Shown here: positions 13,938-22,431 of the stretch, piece after piece
Numbering within the stretch: the first letter of the stretch is position 1
Layout: each line of letters begins with the position of its first letter
Origin: Caproicibacter sp002399225
GTDB taxonomy: Bacteria; Bacillota; Clostridia; Oscillospirales; Acutalibacteraceae
Assembly (NCBI GenBank): GCA_036756705.1
Contig: DAIOKN010000016.1
Span: forward strand, 1-47,033
Length of the DNA: 47,033 bases
Direction of reading: 5' to 3'
The notes under the pieces: generated by a model
What the model was told of the DNA's origin: nothing
Seen by the model: the letters and a program-made list of their open reading frames with translations, nothing else
The model's database searches: none
Translations under genes and position numbers: made by a program

Positions 13938-15050
13938 ATGAAAGAACAAGTCAAGTGCAGAATTGCGTCGCTGCAATCGGCACTGAAAAGTTCCGGGCTG
14001 GATGCCGCGCTGATTTATGATCGGGAAAATTTAATTTATTTTGCCGGCGTGGATGACCTGGAAGGCGGGGTCCTTTGTGTTCCGGCAAAGGGTTGCGCAG
14101 AACTGTTTTGTCTGGCCTGGGATGAAAAGCACATGAAAGAGACCTGCGGGGTCGACAAAGTGACTTCTTATCCTTTTCCGCAGAAGAGCCAGAGCGTTAT
14201 GGCGGCGCAGTGGCTGAAAAACCTGAACCTCAAAACGCCAAAAGTCGGTTTTACAAGATATTTTATCAGCCTGAAAGATTACCAGTGCCTGAGAGAGGCT
14301 GTGCCGGGGATAGTGGTCGGTGACATTGCGACCATTTGCTATCAGATCCGGTCCGTGAAAAGCAGGGAAGAAATCGAACTGATTCGTAAGGCATCCCGAA
14401 TTCTGAACGTCGGGATGGAAGCGGCCGTGCAGTTTGTCCGGCCGGGCGTCAAGGAAACAGAGGTGCTGGCCGAAGCGGATTATGCCATGCGGAAAGCCGG
14501 TTCGCAAGGTTCGCCTTTTCGAATGCAGGTGCTGACTCACAAGCGCCAGATGCTGATGCATCCTTACGCAGGAAATTATGAAATTGAAAATAATGAGCCG
14601 GTCGTCATCCATTTGGGTGCTTCCGTAAATGGCTATACGGCCAAAATGTGCCGTACCGTGTTTTTGGGTGATGTGCGGGAAGAAGTCCAAAAAATCTATC
14701 GAACGCTGATCAAAGCCCAGGAAATCGCGGTGAAAGCGGTTCGGCCCGGAGCCTTTTGCGGCGAAATATATGATGTGGTTTATCGGTTTATCGCCGGTTT
14801 CGGGTATGGCGATTTATGGATGGATCAAATCGGCTACGGAATTGGGATCCGGCAATCGGAATTTTATCCGGTTCTTGCAAAGGGCAGTAAGGTCCCCTTG
14901 CGGGAGAATATGGTCATTGACCTGCTCTTGCCCACGATCTATCAGAAGGGTGCGGGGGGACCGCGTATTACCGATACCGTTTTGGTTACGGCGGACGGCG
15001 CGGAATACCTGACCGGCTACAGCAGAAAAGAAATTATAAAGCGCTTTTAA
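13938..15050 (+). CDS. M24 (creatinase/prolidase-fold) protein lacking the dimetal ligands
   Basis: A 370-aa protein with a creatinase-type N-terminal domain (about 5-135) and a pita-bread M24 domain (about 145-370). It keeps the active-site His (MLMHPYAG, His 208). The five metal ligands of metallo-aminopeptidases all appear replaced: Asp to His 225 in IHLGA, Asp to Lys 236 in YTAKMCRT, His to Tyr 300 in GYGIG, Glu lost in IDLLLPTI, and the last Glu to Thr in RITDTVL. Metal-free hydrolases such as creatinase and ectoine hydrolase also lack these ligands, so it may hydrolyse a C-N bond in a non-peptide substrate. AGGAGG sits five bases before the ATG. It follows BenE in the same direction. 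Confidence 0.75.
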   Translation: MKEQVKCRIASLQSALKSSGLDAALIYDRENLIYFAGVDDLEGGVLCVPAKGCAELFCLAWDEKHMKETCGVDKVTSYPFPQKSQSVMAAQWLKNLNLKTPKVGFTRYFISLKDYQCLREAVPGIVVGDIATICYQIRSVKSREEIELIRKASRILNVGMEAAVQFVRPGVKETEVLAEADYAMRKAGSQGSPFRMQVLTHKRQMLMHPYAGNYEIENNEPVVIHLGASVNGYTAKMCRTVFLGDVREEVQKIYRTLIKAQEIAVKAVRPGAFCGEIYDVVYRFIAGFGYGDLWMDQIGYGIGIRQSEFYPVLAKGSKVPLRENMVIDLLLPTIYQKGAGGPRITDTVLVTADGAEYLTGYSRKEIIKRF

Positions 15051-15119
15051 GCAGGAAGACCGCTCAAAGCGGCTTCTCTGTTGAAGATATATGGAACCTA
15101 AAGCCTAAGGAGGTATTTT

Positions 15120-18100
15120 ATGTCTGATTCAAAAAAAGTAATGAAAACCATGGACGGCAATGAAGCCTGTGCCACGGTTGCGTATCATTTCACGGAAGTG
15201 TCTGCAATTTTTCCCATCACGCCCTCTTCGCCTATGTCTGAAAAAGTGGATGAATGGGCTGCTGCCGGGAGAAAAAATATGTTCGACCAACCGGTGACAC
15301 TGGTGGAAATGCAGTCTGAGGGCGGTGCGGCAGGCGCGCTGCACGGAGCGGCGGAAGCGGGTGCCATGGCGACGACTTTTACTTCTTCCCAGGGCCTTCT
15401 TCTGATGATCCCGAACCTGCACATTATGTCGGGGCACAGGATGCCGGCCGTATTCCATGTGGCGGCCCGAAGCGTTGCAACCCATGCCAATAATATCTTT
15501 GGCGATCACCAGGATGTGATGGACTGCCGCGCCACAGGAGCCTGCATGATGTCTACCGCAAGTGTGCAGGAAGTCATGGATCTTGCGGCCGTTGCCCACC
15601 TGACCACGGTGAAATGCCGCGTTCCTTTTATCCATTTCTTTGACGGATTTCGCACTTCTCATGAAATTCAGAAAATTGAAATGATTGACCTTGACAAGGT
15701 TGCCGAACTGCTGGACCGCGATGCGCTGGAGCAATACCACCAGATCGCCATGAACCCTGAGCATCCGCTGATGCGCACCACCGTGCAGGGCCCGGATGTC
15801 TACTACCAGTCTCAGGAGGCCAACAATACCACCTATCAGGCCATCCCGAGCATTGTGGAAAATTACATGCAGGGAATCAATCGGATCACCGGCCGCGATT
15901 ATCACATTTTCAACTATTACGGTGCTCCCGATGCCGAGCGCGTGGTAGTCCTGATGGGCTCGGCGTGCGAAGCAACCCGTGAGGTGGTGGATTACCTGAA
16001 TGCCCACGGCGAAAAAGTGGGGATGCTGCAAATCCATTTGTACCGCCCGTTCGATATCGGATTTTTCCTGAGCCAGATCCCGAAAACCGCCCAAAAAGTC
16101 ACGGCTTTGGATCGCTCCCGTGAACCGGGCGCCATTGCCGGGCCGGTCTATCTGGACACCTGTGCGGCTTATGCCCATGAAAAAAATGCGCCGGAAGTGT
16201 ATGCGGGCCGTTACGGTCTGGCTTCCAAAGACGTCACGCCCGCTCAGCTGAAAGCGGTCTTCGACAACATGAAGGAAGCGGAGCCGAAAAAATACTTTAC
16301 CATTGGTGTGGTGGACGACGTGACGCACCTTTCCCTTGAGGTCAAAGAGCCTCTGGTCACCGAGCCGAAGAGCACGGTTTCCTGCAAGTTCTGGGGCCTG
16401 GGTTCCGACGGAACCGTCGGCGCCAACAAAAACAGCGCGAAGATCATCGGCGACCATGCCGGCATGTACACGCAGGCCTATTTTGAATATGACACCAAAA
16501 AATCCTATGGCATCACAAAGTCGCACCTGCGTTTCAGCAAAAGCCCGATCCATTCCACTTACCTCATTAAGGCGGCCGACTTTCTGGCCTGTCACGTTCA
16601 GTCTTATATCAGCCGCTATGACATGATCCATGAGGTCAAAGACGGAGGCATCTTCCTGCTGAACACCGCTTGGGCTGAGGATCAGCTTGGGGAGAAACTG
16701 CCCGGCGATGTTAAAAAGTATATTGCAGACCACAAAATCCGTTTTTACATTGTGGATGCGAACAAGATCGCGCGCAGCCTGGGGCTGGGAAATCACGCCA
16801 ATATGATTTTGCAGGCAGCCTTCTTTAAACTGTCTGGCGTTATGCCGATCGAAGACGCTGTTCGCTATATGAAAGACGCGGTGAAAAAGACCTATTCGAA
16901 AAAAGGCGAAAAAATAGTTAACATGAACCTCGCCGCCGTCGATGCAGGCATTGACAGCCCGGTTCAGGTGAAAGTACCTGCAAGCTGGGCCGGTGCCAGG
17001 GACGAGCGGACCGTGGACGAAAATCTGCCCGAAGTGGTCAAAAAAATTGTCATTCCCTGCAACCGTCAGCGCGGCGACGATCTGCCGGTCAGCGCTTTCG
17101 TGGGCCACGAAGACGGCACCTATCCGCTCGGCACGTCCAAGTATGACAAGCGCGGGATCGCTTCCAGCCTGCCCGTATGGGATCCGAACAAATGCCTGCA
17201 GTGCAACCAGTGCACCTTTGTCTGCCCTCACGCAGCCATCCGCGCTTACCTGATCAATGACAAGGAAGCCAAGGCTGCGCCCGCGGGATTTGTCATGGCG
17301 GAAGCCAAAGGAGCCAAGGACCTCAAGTACAGAATTCAGGTCAGCACCATGGACTGCACGGGCTGCGGCAGCTGCGCCGCTTCGTGTCTTGCCAAGGATA
17401 AGGCTTTGACCATGAAACCGGCCGACGACACGATGTATGATGAAACCAACTGGAACTATGCCCTGTCTTTGTCGGACAAACCCGATGTGTTTGACCGCAA
17501 GACCCTGAAAGGCAGCCAATTCTATCAGCCGCTGCTGGAGTTCTCCGGCGCTTGCGCCGGCTGCGGTGAGACACCCTATGCGAAGCTGATCACGCAGCTT
17601 TACGGGGAAAAGACTTACTGGGTGAACGGCGTCGGCTGCTCCCTTGCGTGGGCCGGCGCATTCCCGTCTTTGCCTTACACCAAGAATAAAGAGGGCCGCG
17701 GCCCGTCGTTTTACGGCACCCTGTTCGAGGATCAGGCGGAAAACGGCCTCGGCATGGCTCTGGCGGTCAAACAGCGCCGGAACGGCGTGAAGATGCACGC
17801 GCAAAAGCTGCTGCCGCTGGTGGCCGGAACAACGCTGGAAACCGCCATCCGCCGCTGGCTTGAAACTTTTGACAATCTGGACGAAAACGACGGCGCGGCA
17901 CGCACACTGGTCGCCGCTCTGCAGACGGCAAATCTTTCCGGCCAGGCTGAAGCGGAGGCGGAGGAGCTCCTTCTGCACCGGGATCAGCTTGCCAAGAAAG
18001 TGGTCTGGCTGTTCGGCGGCGACGGCTGGGCCTATGACATCGGTTACGGCGGACTGGATCATGTGGTTGCCTCCGGCGAGGATTTGAACATTTTCGTCGT

Positions 18101-18647
18101 GGACACCGAAGTCTATTCCAACACGGGCGGACAGTCCTCCAAGGCGACGCCAGTCGGCGCCAGCGCAAAATTTGCCGACAGCGGCAAGAGAACGGCGAAA
18201 AAAGATTTGGGCCGCCTGATGATGATTTACCCGAACACTTATGTGGCTTCCGTGGCCATGGGTGCAAATCCGGGCCAGCTTGTAAAAGCCCTAAATGAAG
18301 CGGTCGCCCACAAAGGGCCTTCCATTGTTATCGCCTATGCACCCTGCATCAACCACGGCCTGAAGGCGGGGATGAACCAGGTTCAGGCCGAGATGAAAAA
18401 GGCGGTCGACTGTGGCTTGTGGCCTTTGTACCGCTATAATCCGGATAAAACGGAAAAACCGTTCAACCTGGATTATAAAGCGCCTGCCCGCCCTGTCACT
18501 GACTTCTTTGCAGGGGAGGTCCGGTATGCCGGCCTGAAGATTAAATATCCGGAGATTGCCGACCGGCTCTTTGCAGAAGCGCAGCGCGAAGCGGATGAGC
18601 GTTACAGGGTCTATCAGAAGCTTGAAAAGAGTTACAACGAGGGCTGA
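15120..18647 (+). CDS. nifJ: Pyruvate:ferredoxin (flavodoxin) oxidoreductase, single-chain
   Basis: A 1175-aa homodimeric enzyme that oxidises pyruvate with CoA to acetyl-CoA, CO2 and reduced ferredoxin. Domain order is typical: N-terminal pyrimidine-binding region with IFPITPSSPMSEKVDEW, transketolase C-like and gamma domains, a two-cluster ferredoxin domain (CLQCNQCTFVCP near 690 and CTGCGSCAASC near 745), then the TPP domain with the proximal cluster motif ACAGCGETPYAK and the TPP/Mg region GGDGWAYDIGYGGLDH. Length fits clostridial PFOR. An ideal AAGGAGG precedes the ATG. It is the last gene before a strong terminator and only 69 bases behind the M24 gene, so it may be co-transcribed and could consume pyruvate from this cluster. 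It may also be the general PFOR of the cell. Confidence 0.96.
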   Translation: MSDSKKVMKTMDGNEACATVAYHFTEVSAIFPITPSSPMSEKVDEWAAAGRKNMFDQPVTLVEMQSEGGAAGALHGAAEAGAMATTFTSSQGLLLMIPNLHIMSGHRMPAVFHVAARSVATHANNIFGDHQDVMDCRATGACMMSTASVQEVMDLAAVAHLTTVKCRVPFIHFFDGFRTSHEIQKIEMIDLDKVAELLDRDALEQYHQIAMNPEHPLMRTTVQGPDVYYQSQEANNTTYQAIPSIVENYMQGINRITGRDYHIFNYYGAPDAERVVVLMGSACEATREVVDYLNAHGEKVGMLQIHLYRPFDIGFFLSQIPKTAQKVTALDRSREPGAIAGPVYLDTCAAYAHEKNAPEVYAGRYGLASKDVTPAQLKAVFDNMKEAEPKKYFTIGVVDDVTHLSLEVKEPLVTEPKSTVSCKFWGLGSDGTVGANKNSAKIIGDHAGMYTQAYFEYDTKKSYGITKSHLRFSKSPIHSTYLIKAADFLACHVQSYISRYDMIHEVKDGGIFLLNTAWAEDQLGEKLPGDVKKYIADHKIRFYIVDANKIARSLGLGNHANMILQAAFFKLSGVMPIEDAVRYMKDAVKKTYSKKGEKIVNMNLAAVDAGIDSPVQVKVPASWAGARDERTVDENLPEVVKKIVIPCNRQRGDDLPVSAFVGHEDGTYPLGTSKYDKRGIASSLPVWDPNKCLQCNQCTFVCPHAAIRAYLINDKEAKAAPAGFVMAEAKGAKDLKYRIQVSTMDCTGCGSCAASCLAKDKALTMKPADDTMYDETNWNYALSLSDKPDVFDRKTLKGSQFYQPLLEFSGACAGCGETPYAKLITQLYGEKTYWVNGVGCSLAWAGAFPSLPYTKNKEGRGPSFYGTLFEDQAENGLGMALAVKQRRNGVKMHAQKLLPLVAGTTLETAIRRWLETFDNLDENDGAARTLVAALQTANLSGQAEAEAEELLLHRDQLAKKVVWLFGGDGWAYDIGYGGLDHVVASGEDLNIFVVDTEVYSNTGGQSSKATPVGASAKFADSGKRTAKKDLGRLMMIYPNTYVASVAMGANPGQLVKALNEAVAHKGPSIVIAYAPCINHGLKAGMNQVQAEMKKAVDCGLWPLYRYNPDKTEKPFNLDYKAPARPVTDFFAGEVRYAGLKIKYPEIADRLFAEAQREADERYRVYQKLEKSYNEG

Positions 18648-18674
18648 TCCTTAAAAACGTCGAAAAGCCTTGTA

Positions 18675-18727
18675 AAAGAGCCTGCGGAACTGTACTGGTT
18701 ACAGTTCCGCAGGCTCTTTGTCTTTTT
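18675..18727. terminator. 20-bp-stem terminator shared by convergent genes
   Basis: Bases 18675-18694 and 18700-18719 pair perfectly over 20 bp around the loop CTGGT and are followed by GTCTTTTTT. It lies between the ends of the PFOR gene and the leftward trehalose gene and ends the long rightward transcript. Confidence 0.93.
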
Positions 18728-18756
18728 TATGGGAAGGCTGCCGCAGCCTTCCCGCC

Positions 18757-21009
18757 TCAGGCGGGAACGTGCCGTGTTCCGGGCGTTCCCTTCAGAAACG
18801 TGTCGATCAGCCGGCGCATGTCTTTCCAGGAAGGCAGCTGATATCTTGCGTGGGTCTTGCCCGTCCCGATTTTGACAGAATAGGAATTCTGAGGCAGCGA
18901 CAGAAACAGGTCTTCGTCCGTATAATCGTCTCCGGCCCCGAAAATGAAATCAAAATCGTTATTTTGAATGAAGATGGAAGAGGTAATTCCCTTGTTGACT
19001 CTTTTGTCCTTGATTTCAATCACCTTGTTACCCTCTTGCAGGCCGAGGTTTTTAAACTGACCCATTGAGCATAAAAGGGCTTCTTTGATCAAAGGATATT
19101 TAGCCAGAATGATCTGCGGGTCGCACTTTCTGTAGTGCCAGGCGAGTGAGACTTCTTTGTCCTCGATAAACGAACCGGGCAGATTGTAGGTATAAAGCTG
19201 AAGAATATGGCGGATGGTGTCTTTCCAATTTACATCCAAAGACGTTTCCGGAATGGCCGTCATCCATTTCTCATGAGGCCGCCGGAAGTACATTCCGTGC
19301 GATGCCACAAAGCTCAGATTGAGCCCGCCGAGCCATTGATCCAGCGTATTCCGGTCGCGCCCCGAAGTGATGACCACGGTGTTTTTGGGATTGACGGCGA
19401 GGGCCGTCAGGGACTGCAGCAGTTTTTCGTCGGGTGTGGCCTGGCTGGGAGTGGAGTGAAACGGGATGAGAGTCCCGTCGTAATCCAAAAAGAGCAGTCT
19501 CTTAGAAGCTTTGTCATAGGCGGATTTAATGCTGTCCTTTTCTTCCAAGTCCATGTCTATTTTATCTTTTTCACCTGTTTCCAAAGGAATATTGTTCAAA
19601 GTGGTTAAAAACTTTTCAGCCCAAAAGTTCACGTCGTAGTTTTTCAGGTGCCGGTGCATCATTTTATTTCTGGAAACCTTTTCCCCATCGGGCATCTCAA
19701 GCGCAGCTTTGACTCCGTCGGCGATGGCGTTGTAGTCGTTTGCGTTGACAACAATCGCTTCGTTCAGTTCCCCGGAAGCTCCGGCCGTTTCGCTGATAAC
19801 GGGCATGCCGCCGTAGTCGTTCCGGGAGGCGATGTATTCTTTGCAGACCAGATTCATCCCGTCCCGCAGAGGGGTGTCCAGCAAAACGTCCGAATGGCGG
19901 TACATCGAAATCAGATCTTCCTGCGGAAACGAATGGTAATAATACCATACGGGCATCCAGTCGAACGTGCCGAATTTTCCGTTGACCTCGCTGACAAGCT
20001 GATTGATCTTTTTCCGCAGATAGGAGTAGGAATTCACTTTGGTCCGCGAAGGGGCGACGATCAGATTCAGACGTACTTTTTTGTGGTATTGCGGGTAATT
20101 CCTCAAAAAGTGGTCAAACCCCATGATCCGCTGCGGAATTCCCTTGGTGTAGTCCAGCCGATCCACCGAAAGGATCATTTTCAGGTTGTTGGTCGGCTTG
20201 ACAATCTGTTCCAGATTTTCCTTTGCCTCTTTGCTTTTTAAAGAGTCTGAAATCTGATCGGATTTTTGAAAGGAAAAAAAATAGTTATAATCGATTCCCA
20301 TCGGGAAGGCGTCTACGATGACATGCCTTTCTTTATAATTGATGATATTGTAATTGTACTCCGTCCCAAGCAGCTTGTTTACGCAGTCCAAAAAGTGCCG
20401 AACATAATCATAAGTGTGAAATCCGATGAGGTCCGCCCCCAGAAGGCCTTCCAGAATCGGTTCCCGCCAGACCAGCAGGCGGTAAATCTCAAAAGACGGA
20501 AAGGGAATATGAAGAAAGAAGCCGACGTGGACATCGGGATGCCTTTCCTTAATCATTTTTGGAAGCAGCATCAGCTGATAGTCGTGAACCCAAACGGTGT
20601 CTCCCGGCCGGATCACGGAATCGACTTTTTCACAGAATTTTCGATTCACATTCTGATAGGCCTGCCACGTTTTATAATTGTATTCCACTTGTGCCTGAAA
20701 GTAATGAAACAGCGGCCAGATCGTCTTATTGCTGAATCCGTAATAATATCCGTCGATTTCCTCATCCGTCAGAAAAACGGGCAGGCTTTTAAACTTGGAG
20801 GAAAGCCTTTTTTCAATCTGCTGTTCTTCTTTTGGGCCGATTTTATTTTTGGAAAGTCCCGGCCATCCGATCCAGATGCAGTCTGCTTTATTGGAAACAC
20901 TGTTTAAACCGGTTGCAAGTCCTCCGACGCTTTTTTCACAACTTAAATTTTTGCCGTTTTTTGCTACGGTTACAGGCAATCGGTTCGATACCAATATGAT
21001 TTTGCCCAT
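18757..21009 (-). CDS. Bifunctional trehalose-6-phosphate synthase/phosphatase (OtsA-OtsB fusion)
   Basis: A 750-aa two-domain enzyme. The GT20 synthase domain (about 1-470) starts with VSNRLPVTV, has the SVGGLATGL glucose-6-phosphate loop, VWVHDYQLMLLP and the C-terminal RDGMNLVCKEY motif. The HAD phosphatase domain (from about 505) has LFLDYDGTLIP with the catalytic Asp pair and GDDYTDEDLF as the last motif. Together they make trehalose from UDP-glucose and glucose-6-phosphate, which protects against osmotic and desiccation stress. The fusion is common in yeast-like and some bacterial lineages but less usual in Clostridia. The RBS AGGAAAGAAGGT is upstream of the ATG. It stands alone, with a candidate promoter at 21104-21131. 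Confidence 0.93.
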   Translation of the reverse strand: MGKIILVSNRLPVTVAKNGKNLSCEKSVGGLATGLNSVSNKADCIWIGWPGLSKNKIGPKEEQQIEKRLSSKFKSLPVFLTDEEIDGYYYGFSNKTIWPLFHYFQAQVEYNYKTWQAYQNVNRKFCEKVDSVIRPGDTVWVHDYQLMLLPKMIKERHPDVHVGFFLHIPFPSFEIYRLLVWREPILEGLLGADLIGFHTYDYVRHFLDCVNKLLGTEYNYNIINYKERHVIVDAFPMGIDYNYFFSFQKSDQISDSLKSKEAKENLEQIVKPTNNLKMILSVDRLDYTKGIPQRIMGFDHFLRNYPQYHKKVRLNLIVAPSRTKVNSYSYLRKKINQLVSEVNGKFGTFDWMPVWYYYHSFPQEDLISMYRHSDVLLDTPLRDGMNLVCKEYIASRNDYGGMPVISETAGASGELNEAIVVNANDYNAIADGVKAALEMPDGEKVSRNKMMHRHLKNYDVNFWAEKFLTTLNNIPLETGEKDKIDMDLEEKDSIKSAYDKASKRLLFLDYDGTLIPFHSTPSQATPDEKLLQSLTALAVNPKNTVVITSGRDRNTLDQWLGGLNLSFVASHGMYFRRPHEKWMTAIPETSLDVNWKDTIRHILQLYTYNLPGSFIEDKEVSLAWHYRKCDPQIILAKYPLIKEALLCSMGQFKNLGLQEGNKVIEIKDKRVNKGITSSIFIQNNDFDFIFGAGDDYTDEDLFLSLPQNSYSVKIGTGKTHARYQLPSWKDMRRLIDTFLKGTPGTRHVPA

Positions 21010-21342
21010 TTTCGACCTTCTTTCCTGAAATTAAATCATCACAACACCAGCACTTAATCCGTTCATTTTTTGGAAAATTTTGTTTCCATTCTTCTCCAAT
21101 TTTATTTTAACTCAATTTTATAATATTTCAATGACAAAATGATAAAGAATGTTTTAACAAATAAGAAATTCCATGCCAGTGCGGCTGCCGGTCGATTCGG
21201 AACCGCCGCGGACATGGAACGGATTACAGGGATTAAAATGCTGAGAAATTTTCCCAAAAGGGAGGTGCGACAGGCCGCAACCGGCGGATCAAACAAAATG
21301 AGACCTTCCACGCCGGCACCGGCTGTCCTGATAACGTTTAGT
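21010..21342. other. Intergenic region upstream of the trehalose gene
   Basis: About 330 bases between the start of the trehalose gene and the stop of the YheO-like gene. It contains the candidate promoter listed below. Short frames on both strands have no ribosome site and no recognisable product. I see no RNA gene. Confidence 0.4.
21104..21131 (-). promoter_or_regulatory. Candidate promoter of the trehalose synthase gene
   Basis: On the minus strand TTGAAA (21126-21131) is followed after 16 bases by TAAAAT (21104-21109). The surrounding DNA is AT-rich, so the match is only moderately informative. The leader to the start codon at 21009 would be about 90 bases. Confidence 0.4.
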
Positions 21343-22023
21343 TTAATCTTCGCTGTTCAGCGCGCTCAAATACCGGTATATCGTCGGCTCGGAGCAGCGA
21401 AGCTGCTTGGCCACCTGGCTGACGGCGCCTTTCAGCAGAAAGATTCCCTGTCTGTTTAAGAGATCCACAATATGTATTTTTTCTGCCTGCGTCAGATGCT
21501 CCGGATACATGCCGCCTTCCGGCAGGCAGCTTTTCATCACGTTTTCGATGGTTTCTCCAATGGTCTCTGGAAAACGCTCCACCGTGTCGGCAAGCGTGCT
21601 GGACGTTTCGGCGACAGTTTCCCCACGGAGCTGAATATTGCACAAATCGAGAATCTGGCGGCTGAGTTCCAGATAGCGGGATGCGTCAAAGTTGATGCAC
21701 AGCATCCCGATCAGTTTGTTCCCTTCGTCTTTTAAAAAAATCGTGGAAGAGCGGAGAACTTTGCCGGATTTTGAGATCCCTTTGTAATTTAAGACATAAT
21801 CCTGCGTTTCATAAACCTTGTTCCGAAGCATTTTCAACGCGAGGTCGGTAATCGGCGCACCAACTTTTCTGCCGCTGATCTGTCCGTTTGCAATGGCGAT
21901 GATCGACTGGCTGTCTGCAGTGATTTCGTGAAGGGCGATCTCGTAGTCCGGGCCGAGCATTTCCCCCAAAAATTCGACGAGAATACTATAACGTTTCAGA
22001 ATGTTAGAACTTGTTGATTCCAT
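21343..22023 (-). CDS. YheO/DauR-like PAS-HTH transcriptional regulator
   Basis: A 226-aa regulator. Residues about 10-120 form the YheO-type PAS domain (LKRYSILVEFLGEMLGPDYEIALHEI read in parts, followed by GKVLRSSTIFLKDE and GMLCINFD). Residues about 170-226 form the HTH_22 domain ending SQVAKQLRCSEPTIYRYL. Homologues sense small metabolites; DauR controls D-arginine use in Pseudomonas. ATG 22023 is chosen because AGGAGG stands five bases before it; a longer frame to 22104 has no ribosome site. It is upstream of and co-directional with the trehalose gene, but the 333-base gap makes co-transcription uncertain. Its target is unknown. Confidence 0.82.
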   Translation of the reverse strand: MESTSSNILKRYSILVEFLGEMLGPDYEIALHEITADSQSIIAIANGQISGRKVGAPITDLALKMLRNKVYETQDYVLNYKGISKSGKVLRSSTIFLKDEGNKLIGMLCINFDASRYLELSRQILDLCNIQLRGETVAETSSTLADTVERFPETIGETIENVMKSCLPEGGMYPEHLTQAEKIHIVDLLNRQGIFLLKGAVSQVAKQLRCSEPTIYRYLSALNSED

Positions 22024-22310
22024 GGCTGCCTCCTGAATGAGATAAAAAAATGATGCAACTGCAACGATTTTCTTTAGAATAGCACGGTAGGTCATAAGAT
22101 GCAACTAAATTATTGCCAATTTAAAACGATTCATTTGTAAATTAAAATCATTCATGAAAATGAACTGAATAATTACTGGTTTTTGCAAAATACATCCAAA
22201 TAATTTGAAAAAAATCGAAATGCTTTTCTGCTTTTGTAATAAATTATTCTTAGGAAGGCAGCCTCGCGTCAGGTTCGAAGAAATCCGGAGCCGTTTTTTC
22301 CACTATTTTC

Positions 22311-22333
22311 CTTAACTTTACAAAACTTTTACA
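22311..22333 (+). promoter_or_regulatory. Pho box upstream of pstS
   Basis: TTTACA at 22317-22322 is repeated at 22328-22333, an exact 11-bp period, preceded by CTTAAC. This matches the direct-repeat architecture bound by phosphorylated PhoB/PhoP regulators (TTAACA-N5-TTAACA in Bacillus). It lies about 100 bases before pstS, the first gene of the phosphate operon that also encodes the regulator. The rest of 22024-22310 is AT-rich and shows nothing else I can name. Confidence 0.7.
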
Positions 22334-22431
22334 GTCTCAATATGGAAGCTTGCTTTTACCAGAAGAAAAGAGAGGTTAAAGTAAGTATGTAAACGATAAA
22401 ACAAGAAAAGATTAAAGGAGAGAGAGCAAAA

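Noticed and set aside
15129..18062. Very long minus-strand open frame (977 codons) inside the PFOR gene
   Set aside because: It is the mirror frame of a GC-biased, well-conserved gene. No ribosome site or domain, and the + strand product is unmistakable PFOR.
21139..21459. 106-codon + frame between the trehalose gene and YheO-like gene
   Set aside because: Its second half lies antisense to the regulator gene and it lacks a ribosome site.
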